Under the pieces are notes generated by a model that saw only the letters and a program-made list of their open reading frames with translations, was not told the DNA's origin and ran no database searches. From Ailanthus altissimus (taxonomy: Eukaryota; Streptophyta; Magnoliopsida; Sapindales; Simaroubaceae): a DNA stretch of 64,000 nucleotides. This document shows, in pieces, positions 12,101-24,180 of the stretch (positions are counted from its first letter, which is position 1; every line of letters starts with the position of its first letter). The translations under genes and the position numbers were made by a program. The DNA is taken from positions 7,333,501 through 7,397,500 of the forward strand of contig OX327693.1 of the NCBI GenBank assembly GCA_946807835.1, given 5' to 3'.

Positions 12101-12612
12101 GAGTTGGTTTTGAAATGTGATCAACAATAAATTAAGGTCAACTGTAATTGTGATAATAACTCAAAGGTCGGAAAGTTTGTTGACAATTTGTTACTATGCA
12201 TATTTATGATGTTAGCAAGGTGCTTTTGGAATGTTTTATATTTTTAACGAAGTGCTTTTATTTCATAGCACTTGTGTTATTAGTGATTTCCTTTATAGTG
12301 TTTTCTAAGAAAGTAGTAAATATTTGATAATAAATTATAAAAAAATGTTTTATAGTATTTTTTTTTTTTTTGTATTTTGTAGGGTACTAATTACCTATGT
12401 ATTTGAAAAATACTTTTCCCATCAAATAAAATAAATATCTTTTTCTCAACAATCAATTGAGTTTTAGGGTTAGGGGTATAGGACCCTTGAGCACTAATAG
12501 GGGTTTGAGTATTTGCAACAGTACAAGATCAAGTTTTGATCTTAGAGATTGGGTTTAGAGCTCAAGGGCACAAAACCTCTATGTGTCGATATTGGGGGGC
12601 CAAGCCCCTCTA
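9126..12612. repeat. Repeat unit B, interrupted by a 2-kb solo LTR
   Basis: Direct-orientation partner of repeat unit A. Left part (9126-9772) matches 1405-2035 and right part (11775-12612) matches about 2036-2319 plus 3699-4265. B lacks the 2320-3693 LTR of A, and A lacks the 9773-11774 LTR of B, so each copy supplies the other's empty site. No coding function is visible. ORF-like stretches in it (such as 9245-9589) match non-coding sequence of A and are not supported as genes. Confidence 0.75.
9773..11774 (+). mobile_element. Solo LTR of 2002 bp in repeat B
   Basis: It begins TGTTAGGATC and ends GATCCTACACCAACA, giving short inverted ends and TG...CA termini. The flanks are TTATC (9768-9772) and TTATC (11775-11779), a perfect 5-bp target duplication, and unit A shows the uninterrupted site. 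The LTR is markedly less AT-rich than its surroundings until an (AT)-rich palindromic tract near 11230-11295. Related copies are at 13111-14205 (decayed) and 52885-54199 (minus strand). No internal region is left. Its superfamily cannot be told from the LTR alone. Confidence 0.85.
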
Positions 12613-13110
12613 AATTTTAGTACTAACAAGATCTTAATGCCATGTCCCAAGTCTAAGGGTTCATCCTAGATTTTCAAGCTAATTTTCAAAGGGGCAAAAG
12701 GCCCATGGGTCTCAGTGTTAGGTCTCAAACTTAAGTATTTATTTGGTTAAACTTCTTTATTGGCTAAAAAAGTTTTTTTAATGCCCAAAGCTTTTTTCAA
12801 AATTTTTTTGTGATGTTTAGTTATAATTGAAGAAGAGCTTTCAAATATTTAAAAAATTATTTTACCTCTAATTATAAAAGTTTAAAATTACTCTTTTAGG
12901 AATTGAGTTTCTTTTAATATTTATGTAATATCACATAAACTCTAATAATATTTTCTTAATTCTCTGATGCACCCTTAAAAAACACTACTAAACTAACATA
13001 TTTGTATTATTTTTTTGAAAGTCATTATATCTCGACATCTCTACAACCATCATATCTTTACAAAACTCTCTATCAAATTTTTTTTATTTTATTCATTTAT
13101 TTTTAGTTTT
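12613..13110. other. AT-rich intergenic DNA, nothing recognised
   Basis: No supported gene, RNA or repeat. Confidence 0.4.
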
Positions 13111-14205
13111 TGTATTGGAGTTGGTGCTCGAGCATCATTCCATTTTTGTATATTAACAAAAATATCTACACAATATATATTTTTATAAATTTTTATTAAT
13201 CATATGGTATTAATCTTGTTCCTTTTCATATATTGTAGATTTAAAGGAGTTTAAATCAAAACTAAGAGTTAGTATTTTTAAAGGGTTAGAACATTGTATG
13301 AATTAGGATAAAGACCCGAGAATATTTATTATAGTAGTATAGTTGTAAGAAGTTACAAATGGTGCTAAAAAATACCACTATATAGTATATTCTCAAAAAT
13401 GGTTCCTGGTCATAGATTTACCGACAAAAGACGATTGGTAAACTAGTAAGGTCAATGTATGTTTATATTTGAATTATCCAGATAGTTTAATCTTAGTAAA
13501 CTATGAACTTAGTGGAAGCTTGTATAGATATACAGCTGTTAAGTAAGGACTTGACACTGAACGAAGTCACGAAGACATCCAATAAATATTTCATAAAGTC
13601 GTTAATAGATAGTTTTCTTGAGTGAGTAGTATTTTTGATCCTTAAACTTGAGCACCACGATGATCTTGCAAGTGATCCATTTACTTAGATTTCACAAATG
13701 TCAGAGGCCTTTCATGGTCTAACCTCTGGATGTTGTTAGATATGGTTCGATGATCATGGAGGCTGGTGTGAATAGATATAGAATTTTTCAGCTCATATGA
13801 TTGTGTCGTATTTCCTAATGCTTCAAGATTCTATTTTAGAAAGTCTTTTGGCTGAAAGCATAAGACCTAGAAAAAGTATATATAAGTTGAAACAATATTG
13901 CAAAAGAATTTGTAAATATTGTTTGTCGAAATATAAATCTAGAAATAAGTTCAAAGATCGAGTGTATAGAGATTTGACGGTATTGATATATGTCTTTGCT
14001 CTTTTCGAATATAAGTGAATAAGGGATTATACAAATATGCATGACCTCAACTTATATAGTTCAATGCACTATTTTGTATTGGCCGTAATATATAGGTAAG
14101 TAGAGTTCATGGACTTGTGAAAATATTTCATATGACAAGCAAGTGTAAACCGAAACAATCTTACAATATAAAGTGTACTAGTTAAGCACTTCGTTGGCGA
14201 TTAGT
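13111..14205 (+). repeat. Decayed LTR related to the 2-kb solo LTR
   Basis: From TGTATTGGAGTTGGTGCT onward the order of blocks follows 9773-10960: the TTGTAGATTTAAAGGAGTTTAAATCAAA block, TGATCC..CTTGAGCACCACGATG, CAGAGGCCTTTCATGGT and AAAGTGTACTAGTT. Many transitions toward A/T are present. Similarity fades near 14205, and no target duplication was found. Confidence 0.7.
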
Positions 14206-14489
14206 CATGAGATGACTAGTTGGATTTGTGTGAGTAATAATTATGAGATAATTAGTATTTTTATTAAAAAGTTTTAGTGTTGAAGAGTTTGATCCAATAT
14301 ATTTTTGGATAAACAAAATTTGATTTTAGTATATGACGGGAAAAACACATATTAAATTCTAAGTGTTAGAACTCGACACATGTCATAGTCAAGAAGAACA
14401 CTCAGTTTAGTACTTTTTATTGACTTTTTTCCATGCTTAATTATTAAGCAATGCATGGTATAAAGTTAACACATAAAGCACTTAACTAG

Positions 14490-14740
14490 GTGGCTTAATT
14501 GCATTATAACACTTGTCATACAAGAATGCTTAATGATTAAGCAACATGCAATATTTGCCAAACAAGTATAATGAATGGTTAAGCAACATGCAACACTTGT
14601 CACACAAGCATGCTTAATGGTTAAGCAACATATAACACTTATCACACAACATGCTTAATAGTTAAGTAACATGCAATATTTGTCATACATAGAAGTTTAA
14701 TGGTTAAATAATATGATAACACTTATCACACATGCATGCA
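14490..14740. repeat. Tandem repeat, 41-42-bp period, about 6 copies
   Basis: Units contain GCTTAATGGTTAAGCAACAT followed by a CAACACTTGTCACACAAG-like part. The GCAACAT landmark recurs at 14541, 14583, 14625, 14666 (GTAACAT) and 14707 (ATAATAT), steps of 41-42 bp. The unit holds a GCTTAA...TTAAGC palindrome. There is no coding potential. Confidence 0.8.
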
Positions 14741-15243
14741 TAAGAGATGGGCATAGCTTGGTAAAAAGAGGAGAAACAGGTAATGAAGTGAAGGCTTAAG
14801 AGTTAAGCACAAATGGAATGAAAAATCAAATCATATGGTAATGCTTGATAGTTAAGCAAAGAACAAAACACAAAATTCAATTACTACCATTATTCTAAAG
14901 CCGAAAATTTTACTTTTTGGCCTAGAATTATTCATGAGACACATTTGTAAGCTCTATTCTTAATGATCAAATATAAATAACTGAAACACTAAGCTAAGGT
15001 ATGTCTTCTATACAATCATTCTATATATGATCGCATATTACATTTGATGTAATGCATGTTAAAGAAAAATGTAGGGAAATTTTCAAAAATAGCCCCTATA
15101 TTTTGTATTAATCTTTTCTAACCAACTTTTAATTCATTATCTTTTATTAGCCAAAATCTCAAAATATGACATTTTTACCGTCAAATAAAAAATACACTCT
15201 TTTTCTACTCTCTCCACCAAACCAAACTTTGAACATTGAAAAT

Positions 15244-15329
15244 TGTAAGACTCGATTTACGCATGGCAACTTCAAAATTTTAGTTAGATCAAAAATTTTG
15301 AAGTTGCCATGCGTAAATCGAGTCTTACA
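15244..15329. repeat. Perfect 38-bp hairpin in the left MULE end
   Basis: Arms 15244-15281 and 15292-15329 are exact reverse complements around a 10-base loop (AGTTAGATCA). The right TIR has only one diverged version of this arm (about 16994-17030), so the hairpin arose by an inverted duplication within the left end. Confidence 0.95.
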
Positions 15330-16017
15330 CAATATATTTGTCACTTCAAATAAAGAAAATAGCCGATTCTTGGTAAGTTTGAAAATTTTTGAGAATTTTT
15401 AATATTGTTAAAAATTAGTTAAAATTTGCATTTGAAACTAGAAATGAGTGAAATTGATGAATTAAATACGAAAAATAGATTAGAACGGTGTAAGAAACGT
15501 TAAAAATTAGCCAAAAAATTAAAATTTTGAGTGTGTTTTACTGAAACCAGACTGCGACTAGTGGCTACCTGGTTTCTCTTCAAACTGGCACCTTCATAAG
15601 CTGTCATATGGCGTAATTATAATTTTTTAATTTTTTTTTAAAATTATTTTAATTATGTCTAATTTTTATTTAAAGTAAATTAATTAATTTTAATTCTATT
15701 AATCAATTAATTAATAAGTTGATTAATATTATATGTTCATTTTTTTTGAAACCATATTGTTATTTGTTAAATGATTAATTTATCAAATAATATAATTTGT
15801 ATATGTGTTATTGAGTAATAATAATTTTAATTTTTTGTAACGTTACTTATTTAATGAGTACCTTTTAAAATTAATTATATATTAAATAAATTTAATTTAA
15901 TTAATTATTATAATATGTTAATTAATATGTTAGTGTTTAATTTCTCTTTCCCTTTTATGTCAGTTGAATTAATATTATTTGTGAATTTTTTTTAAATAAT
16001 ATTATAAGTTAGTTAAT

Positions 16018-16620
16018 ATGTATGCTTGTTATTTATTAATAATATTTATTTTATTTATTTTCTTAATTGTTACAAGAAAAATAAAGTATCGAAAAAAATA
16101 TAACTTTCTAGAGCATATATTTTTTCGTGCATCAATAACGGCTTATTCGAAGATATGGAGTCTAAAAACTATAAAGGAAAAACTAACAGAGGATCTAAAG
16201 GCATTAATTAGGCAGACGTGTATGGGACATTTCTTAGATGTGCCAGATTTGACCTTGTCTGGTATTTTGCTACACGAGTTATTATTGCTTGAGGTGCATA
16301 TCTCCAATTTACAAGATGAGATATGATTTTACATAGAGAAAAAACGTATATGATTTAGTTGGAAAGAGTTTGTACTAATCACCAGACTAGAAATGAGAGA
16401 TTATCCTCCCGCCTAGTAACTAAAAAGGAAAATGGGTACTCAATTACTTGATACATACTTTTCAGGCGAAAAAAGGTTGTCATATATATTTCTTGATAAT
16501 TGGTACAGACGTCTGAAAGTAACAGAGATGGACGATGAAGATGTAGTAAAGTTGAGTTTATTCTATTTTGTGTATCGTGTTTTGATCCCATGCAATGGAC
16601 AATAACCATGCAATCAGTTG
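16018..16620 (+). pseudogene. DUF1985-domain gene fragment, broken
   Basis: An open frame (16018-16326) ends with IRQTCMGHFLDVPDLTL, SGILLHELLLLEV and ISNLQDEI. After the stop the same frame continues with FYIEKKRI, stop, FSWKEFVLITRLEMRDYPPA, two stops, then MGTQLLDTYF, LDNWYRRL and DEDVVKLSLFYFVYRVLI. The order (GHFLD, LVHxLLLREV-like, LGG/IGKK, F-T-GL, then a second helical block) is that of plant DUF1985 proteins linked to Ulp1-type SUMO proteases in MULEs. At least four stops make it a pseudogene. The first 24 or so residues of the open frame are hydrophobic and may be chance. Function was probably never a host one. Confidence 0.75.
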
Positions 16621-16767
16621 AGTTTATTTTATTTTGTGCATCGTGTTTTGATCTTATTAAGTGTATCTCGGGGCCATTTTTCGAGCCCGAGATGGCCCTG
16701 AGATTTCTGAAATCAGACAACAGTAGGTCACCGCACCGGCCGCCATCTAGTTTCATTCAAGCACACT

Positions 16768-16769
<2 letters not shown>

Positions 16770-16806
<37 letters not shown>
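16770..16806. repeat. (AT)n microsatellite
   Basis: About 18 uninterrupted AT units inside the MULE, between the DUF1985 fragment and the right TIR. Confidence 0.95.
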
Positions 16807-16809
<3 letters not shown>

Positions 16810-17434
16810 GTCAATTTCAATATCTTTTACACTATTCTAACTCATTTTTCAAGTTTAATTTATCAACAACACCTATTTCTAGCTTTAAATGCAATTTCTA
16901 ACTAATTTCTGACAAATATTAAATTTTTTAAAAAGTTTAGAAAAATTTGCAAGAATTAGCTATTTTCTTGATTTGAAGTGACAAATATGTTGTGCAAGAC
17001 TCGACAACGGCAACTTCAAAATTTTTAATTCAATAACTTGATTCTTGGTTCGGTGGAGAGACACGAGAGAAAACTTAAGTTTTTGATTTCAAGGGTATAA
17101 ATATCCTATTATGAGATGTTTGGCTAATAAGAAAAATGATAAAATAAAAGTTAGTTAAAAAAGAATAATTATAAAATTTAAGGGCTATTTTTGAAAAAAT
17201 TTCAAAAATGTATGGAAGCATTTTGCTTGAGTTGTACTATACAAAAATTCTGAACATATTTTAGCTCTCGCTATGTATTATAGTTTTAAATTTTGCATTG
17301 TGAAATTCTCGTTTCCCTCCAGGACCGTCCCGAAATTTTAGGTTCGAATGGGAATAGGTATAGATTCGAGACTCATTTGGGATAGAAATTTCTATCCTGA
17401 ATGGGTCGGGTCAGATTCATAAATTTTTCAAACC

Positions 17435-18100
17435 CCTCAAGTATGGCCTTATTTCAGTAATATCCACTAGTTTAGGAAATAGGTAGTAATGTCCAATTGT
17501 TAGAGAATTTTCTGTTAAAATTAACTGACAAAAAGGTAAAATTGTAATTTCAGTGCTGTTTTATCCAAAAATCTCTTATCCCATATCTAAACGTCATTAT
17601 ATCTTTAACCAAACACATTTATCCTCTTATCCAAACAGTATTATTTTTATATCTAAACACTCATTTTCTTAAAAAAAATAATAAAATTTAAAAAAAAACC
17701 AAAAAAAAAATTAAAGCGGCCATTTTGGCCGCTGTATAGTGTCCTATTTGGCCACTGTAAATAGCGGTCATTTTGGTCGTTGGTAACAGCGGCCCTTCTA
17801 CCCTTTTAAAAGAATTAATTATTTTGTTAATTTCAAAAAAAATTAAAAACAAACAAAATTTATTATTAATTTATTAAAAAAATTAATTTTTTTTAATGTG
17901 GTGCTCTTTTATTATTAATTTATTAATAAAATATTATTTTTTTAAAAATTGTGCTATATAGGTGACATAATATATTTCAATTAGTAATTTAGTCATTTCA
18001 TGAAATTCTATTAATTCTAACAGAATATTCTTTAACGGTTGGATATTACTGCCTATTTTTTAAACTAGTTGATATTACTGATATTAAGTCATACCTCAAG
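17435..18100. mobile_element. Non-autonomous TIR element, GGCC-core family (copy 1)
   Basis: Left end CTCAAGTATGGCCTTATTTC and the inverse of the right end (TTGAGGTATGACTTAATATC) remain similar for about 60 bp (AGTAATATCMACTAGTTT, AATAGGYAGTAATRTCCAA). The AT-rich body contains one GC-rich core (17715-17802) starting with the 19-bp near-palindrome AGCGGCCATTTTGGCCGCT. Copy 2 is at 56405-57115. No transposase or secure target duplication was found. Confidence 0.65.
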
Positions 18101-21100
18101 AGTATTTTTGATAATATCTCAAAAAAATAATTTATTTACAATTTGGATATAAATTTTATTAATCATCTTTTTTTTAGTAATTTAATAATAGATAAGCTTT
18201 TTTAATAATGTGTAACTAAATAATTTAGTAATTTTTTTATTGACAACTAAACAATCAGTAACTTTTTTTAAAAAATTTTATTTTTTTTAAATTTTACTTT
18301 TAAAACTACTACTTCCAAAAATTTTATTTAAAAGATCCAATAAAACGAACCCTACATAAGTGTAAATTTTGAATCAAGTAACATTTATTTATAAAATAGT
18401 ATGATTTTAAATATTTCAGGTGTACAAATGTTGGACTAAAATTTTGTTCTAATATGAACCTTTAGTGAAGTAAATACAAATTAATGATTTGTAGTTAATA
18501 AAATAAAAAAAAGCACACATAAAAAAAAACCATAAATGAATGTTAATATCACACAACAAGAATCCTTCAAACCTTATATAAAATCAGATTAGGTAAAAAG
18601 TCTAGTTCATAAATATCATCACTCATGTTAAAAATAGATAGTACTGCATTTACAAAGTTAGAATATAAAATTTCTAATTCTCATATATAGTATTTATGTA
18701 ACACATGTTAAAAATAAATACATTAAATGTCACGTTAATTACAATAAAAAATTTATAAATCTAGTATTATTATATTAAAAATAGTGTGCCATGCACAAAA
18801 GAGGGTGTATAAATTACCACTCATATTCTTAATTTCTTTAAACTTGATTTGAATCTAGATCCTAGCTCAGCCCACTTAGCGAATCAAGATTTCATTATTA
18901 AATTTTGTTAATAATTTATGAGTTGCAACATTTAACTTTTTCTTCATTAAAACTTTGTGAATAATTTATTAGTTACAACATTTATATAAGAGTTATAATA
19001 TATTAAAAATAGCGATTAAACATAGGTAATTGTGTTAAGAGTTAATATATATTGAATTTTTTTTATTAATTTTATAGTTATTATTTAGACTATCTACCGC
19101 TATATAAATGATGCTAGCACTTTCTTATTAAAAGTTAGAAAGTAAAGAAAAGAGTTAATGTACATATGCAAATAAAATAAAATAAATATTTAAATATTAT
19201 ATTTTTGAGCAATTCTACAATGGAGACTTGATATTTTCTTTTAATGATTATACTCATTGAAGAGATTGATTGCGAGCATTAAATTATATTTTGAAGCCAT
19301 ATAAATTTATCTTTATATGCATAATGGGAGAACTATTGGTTTTAAGAGAGTGCTAATAACATGTCTCTTCTTGATCAAAACTAAATTTTATTTTATTTTT
19401 TTGTTCTTTATTTTACTTGTGTTTATGTTGTTAATATTTTTCATATTTTATATATGTGATAATATATTATAAAATATGATTGAAATAATATTTAAAATAA
19501 ATATATCTAACATCTATAACATACTAAGCAACAAAACTTTACAAATTTTTAGGTGTTTAACATTGAAAGCTCCAAATGTTGGAACTTCATGAAATTACCT
19601 TCTTATCCTTAAGAACTCCTCAAATTTGTGGGTGAGCACCGTCCTCCCAAGAAAAAATACTCTAACGCTACAGTCAGTATTACTTCGAAAAAGAGAGTGT
19701 TTAATGCCTAAAGTATTTCAAAGATAAATAGAATGCTATATTTAATGATCTTTCTAAGAAGTATTTGATAATTCAATGATGAGTGAATGAATAATTATCT
19801 CTTGAATAAATGGAATCTAAATAAATTATGAGCAAGTTTGTGCATTTATAGTGTACAAATCCTAATTCGTATCAAAGTATGAATGGATGAATCTAAATTC
19901 TCATCAAATTATGAATTTAATTAAATATAAATTAATTAAGAATTCTAATTTGTTTTTGAGTCATCAATTAATAAGGAAAATTTTAAGTGAAATTTCTCCA
20001 CTTGTAAAAAATATTTCTTTGGGCAAAATAATAATTAGTCAATTAAAATCTTAATAGAATTCAAAGTTTCAATTTGTTTTTGCCTCTCTATGACTTATAT
20101 GACCAATTTCTAATATTCATAGATTAACGAGTCCAATTACCTAATATGCTAGGTCTGAATCTGGTTGAGTCTTCTTAAAGGTTGGGCTTTGCATGAGCTA
20201 TTTAAGCTTTTTAGATAATGGACTTAATAAATATCTCCTCACAAGTGAAGGAGTGGAAGTGTTCTAGATATACTTTTTCATTTTCCTATCAGTGAGAGGT
20301 TCATGCTTCTAAGTTTTCATGCTTCGCTGCTTCTTTTAGTTTTATTGTTTTTTATGGTTACACTCCCTTTGAATATCAGTGATGTTTCCAGTCTGATGAG
20401 CATATGTGTACATGATTTCTTTCTTCCACATGTCAATATTTGTGCTTTAGTAAATGAAATAGTGCATTTCGAAGCCTCTATATCTACATAAGGCATTTTC
20501 ATCGCAATCCGTTTATTTTTGTTTAATTACTCTGGAAGCAATAATATTTATTTTCATTTATAGTCTGGTCCCTGCACAATATTACATGAAAGAATGCTTT
20601 TATATATGTGATATAATAACAATGTGATCATGTGACGGTTCATGCAATTATGTGAAAAATTGAAGTCTTTTTCCATGTGTGTGGAATTAGAAAAAGAAAA
20701 AATTGGTTGAAATATTATTTTCCTTTTATTCTTTTTACTTTTTTATGGTCTTATATTTGTGAAGGTTCCTATATACAACAGAAGCAATTTGAAGGGACCT
20801 TTTACTTTTCATAATCCCATTTTTATGCAATTTAAAAGGCATTGTTCCCTTTTAGAATGGGAACGGGAAGAGGAAGGGATGTTTAGTGATTTATGTTATT
20901 TCCTTTGTTTTGTCTTCTTGTGATAAACTTGAGATAAAAAAGTGTGATTTGTCTAAGGAGGATCTTTTTACTATTTTTTTCATTAACAATATTAATATAA
21001 AGCAAAAAAGCATTTTGTAAGATAAGGAACTTATAAAGAAAAAAAAGAGAGAAGGAAGAAGAAGAAAAAGAAAAAAGATAGCCAAAAGAAAGAACTTATC

Positions 21101-21344
21101 ATGAAATGTCATAAAATGATTAAAGACAGATGAAAACAGACTGGAATTGGTGATCGAAGTTAAAAGAATTATTGATGAAAAAATTTTATGTGTTTTCTCT
21201 TTGTAGAATTTAAAATGACTTTCTCTCTTTCTCTCTCTCTCTTTAAAAGACAACAATTAGTAAAACTTTCAAAGCACCAAGAACGATTAAGATGAATATA
21301 ATGTCTTATAACGAGAACCGTTATAAAGTTTTTAGTACTGACAA
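18101..21344. other. AT-rich intergenic DNA, nothing recognised
   Basis: Scattered short reading frames lack recognisable motifs. Poly-purine and poly-pyrimidine tracts occur near 20690-20760 and 21030-21080. No repeat partner was noticed in the window. Confidence 0.45.
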
Positions 21345-21960
21345 GTAAATACTAAAAATTGAGGGACTCCTATTCTTCCTTGGAATTTTAACCCAAAAAT
21401 AATTTACAAGATGGCTTACGATGGACCACAAATTGAACAACCCAATGACTCGTTGCCTATAAGCCCACAATCGAGCCTACTATATAGATCTCCAAGACTT
21501 TGGTCCATCACCAAAGAGATCTTAGTCATCCATGAGAAGCCTTTAGGATTCACCCATGCTCTCCCGTCTGGAAGACCTCAACATTAGTCACTACTCAACA
21601 ATTAACACTAGCCAAAGCCAATCATGCCTCACAAGGCTCTAACTTTATTGAGGATCGAGGATTTATCAGAATTCTCGAGATACTCATACTCGAACTCTTA
21701 ATTAATTTAATCCTTATACTTGTGGAACCCAGCAATCAAACCCATTCCCCAAAAATCTCAAAGGCCACAAACTTTCACCTAATTCAAATACAAACAAGCT
21801 AGAATATAAGGATGGTACAAATTTTTCCTAATTAAATAGGACTCTATAACATACATCTATAAAAGGAGATTAAAATACTAATAAAGGAGTTACACACGAG
21901 GCACGAGAGAAACAAGTACTATTTTTCAAGTTCTTTCTTTAAAGACATCAACACTTTTTG
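21345..21960 (+). repeat. Possible LTR fragment
   Basis: A less AT-rich block in AT-rich surroundings, with a TATA-like CTATAAAAGGAG at about 21856 followed by a leader-like CACGAGGCACGAGAGAAACAAG run. This resembles the U3-R layout of plant LTRs. No ends, target duplication or partner LTR were found, so this is only a suggestion. Confidence 0.3.
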
Positions 21961-22389
21961 CTAGCTGAATGAATAATATTTTAATTACTGTTTTACATCT
22001 AAAATAATTTAGCTCGAATATTAATTATTAAAAATAATAAAAAATAAATAAAATATTTTTTATTAATACAATAAACTCAAAAATTACAAAAACACACTCA
22101 ATATATTCATCTTAACCATTCTAATTTTTTTCTTAATTTTTATTGACTTAAAGAGAATTTTTGCCTGAAAAAACTCTATCGTATGTTAACATTGATTATG
22201 ATTGCAAAAAAAAATTCAAGTTCAAACATTAGGATAACATTAAAAGTGATTTCTCTAATTTGATTTCGGTCTAATCTATTAAAAGTTTTTGCGGCTATCT
22301 TTTAGGATCTATAAATTTAACCCATTTATCCGTCCAAAATCTTGAATCAACCAATGTTATTGAATGTTAAAAAGATACACACAAAAATC

Positions 22390-24180
22390 CAAAAGAAAAA
22401 TCATAACCACTATAAATTTAAAATTAGGTGAAAACAATTATAGTAGATTTAGATTTAGATGTAAATTTATGAGTTTTTATTGTTAATGTGATAATTTTAC
22501 ATTATTGTCAAATCAACTGTCGAATCACCGAACATTACGTTTTTCCCAGTTTCTAATCTGTCATGCATAAAAGTCTTCTAAAATAACCTAATTATCATTC
22601 ATTTTCTAATGTTAGAAATTTTATTTATCGAGAAGACTTGACTAATATTAAGTGACGTTTGGTCTTTCTTAAAATCCTTTTCGCGCTTTCCTTCTATTGG
22701 ATGAGGTTTGGTTGGCTTTATTCTTATTGAATAATTGCACGCATAAATTATATTATAATCCTTTTCGTTTCTTTTTTTTTTCAAACATAGTCATCAATAT
22801 TAAATATTAGTAGGAAAATATTGGAGGTTTAAACGTAAAATTATACTTTTGTTTTGATAAAAAAATCATTATATTATTATTATAAACTATTACAATAGTA
22901 ACTTTTCAAATTTAGAGAAAAATAACAATCTTCCGTAATTAAAAAAAATAAATAATCTTATTCTTTATGACTAAAGAAAAATAAATATTCTTTTACAATC
23001 GGAAGAAAATAAACAATCCTCCACAAGTGGAGGAAATAAAAAATCTCTTCTTTTATGATTGAAGAAAAATAATTAATTTTTTACAATATTTTTTAAAAAT
23101 TAATAACAATCTTTCATAATTAAAAGAAATAAATAATTTCATTCTCTACAATTAAAGAAAAATAAATATTTCTTTAAATTTGAGAAAAATAAACAATCCT
23201 CTACTTGTAGAGGAAATAAAAAATCTCTTCTTCTATAATTGAAGGAAAATAAACAACATTCACAACTTAAAAAAAAAAAAACAATCCTCTTAAATTCTAC
23301 AACTGAAGAAAATATACAATCTCACGTACAATTAAAAATATAAACAAAAACACAACTCTCTTAAATTTTACAACCAAAAAAATAATAAACAACCTTCGCA
23401 AATAATTAGACAATTAAAGTTGTGACAATGATAGACCACTAAATTAGAGGAGTGATTAAAAAAATTATACCCTTTAAAATTATAACTATTATAAAATAAT
23501 AACAATATTTGATAGATTACATATTATATGATACATCATCTAAAAAAAATTAGTTAGGAAACAAAATTGTCAAATAAATTTTTTAACACATTTTGTACTT
23601 GTTTAACAATTAAGTGTTAAAAGGTTGGTAATATAACTATTTTAATTTTGGTGAACGTTTTGAGTTCAAACTCTCTTATCTAATGTTAAAATAAAAAAAA
23701 GTTGTTTCATATTTTTAATATAATTAAATTATTTCAAATTAAATGCACACATAATATAATTAAAAAAAAATAAAAGATGAAGATCTTAACTTAAATTTTC
23801 AATTTAAAACAACGACTTAAATTTTTTATCTTTTTGTACCATTCAATAATAAATACTACTTTTAGCTTTAAATTTATTTTATTAAATATTTACTACTTTT
23901 AGTTTTGAATTTATATTATTAAATTGTATATAATTAACAATTGAACTTTAAATCATTATTTTTAAATTTAAAATACAATTTGAAATGTATAATATTCTTT
24001 TAAAAAAATAATTGGTATATATTTTGTCAATAAGGACTTTCATCTCAACGATAAATCATGATCCTCTGTTTCGGTTCCACAACAAACAGAGAACGATCCC
24101 TTCGAGGTGGATGATCAAAGACCAACAACTGAATCTGTTTGGCTGTGCCAACGGTAGATCATTTACTAATAACCGGAATC
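22390..24180. repeat. Long repeat upstream of the 24.9-kb gene (partner of 1-1404)
   Basis: It matches 1-1404 in direct orientation. It contains an internal tandem duplication of about 180 bp (about 22920-23100 and 23100-23275) holding CCTCCACAAGTGGAGG-type palindromes. The last conserved block (24070-24178) ends about 250 bp before the likely transcribed start of the downstream gene, so the repeat contains its distal promoter region. Confidence 0.75.

Larger units (their letters stand above)
15074..17203 (+). mobile_element. Mutator-like element with long TIRs and captured DUF1985 sequence
   Basis: Ends are GGGAAATTTTCAAAAATAGCCC on the left (minus the last bases here) and the inverted GGGCTATTTTTGAAAAAATTTC on the right. 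Inverted similarity continues inward for more than 300 bp. Perfect 9-bp duplications AAAAATGTA flank it (15065-15073 and 17204-17212), typical of the MULE superfamily. The interior holds a broken DUF1985 segment but no transposase. DUF1985 with Ulp1-protease sequence is a known cargo of Kaonashi-type plant MULEs; the Ulp1 part is not seen here, so this is a non-autonomous deletion derivative. Confidence 0.85.

Noticed and set aside
14490..14740. CRISPR-like array
   Set aside because: Units are adjacent with no unique spacers, and this is a plant genome; it is a simple tandem repeat.
16379..16756. 125-codon minus-strand frame
   Set aside because: Antisense to the DUF1985 fragment and lacking motifs.
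20891..21256. 121-codon minus-strand frame rich in Phe/Leu/Ser
   Set aside because: It mirrors GA-rich low-complexity DNA and has no splice or domain support.
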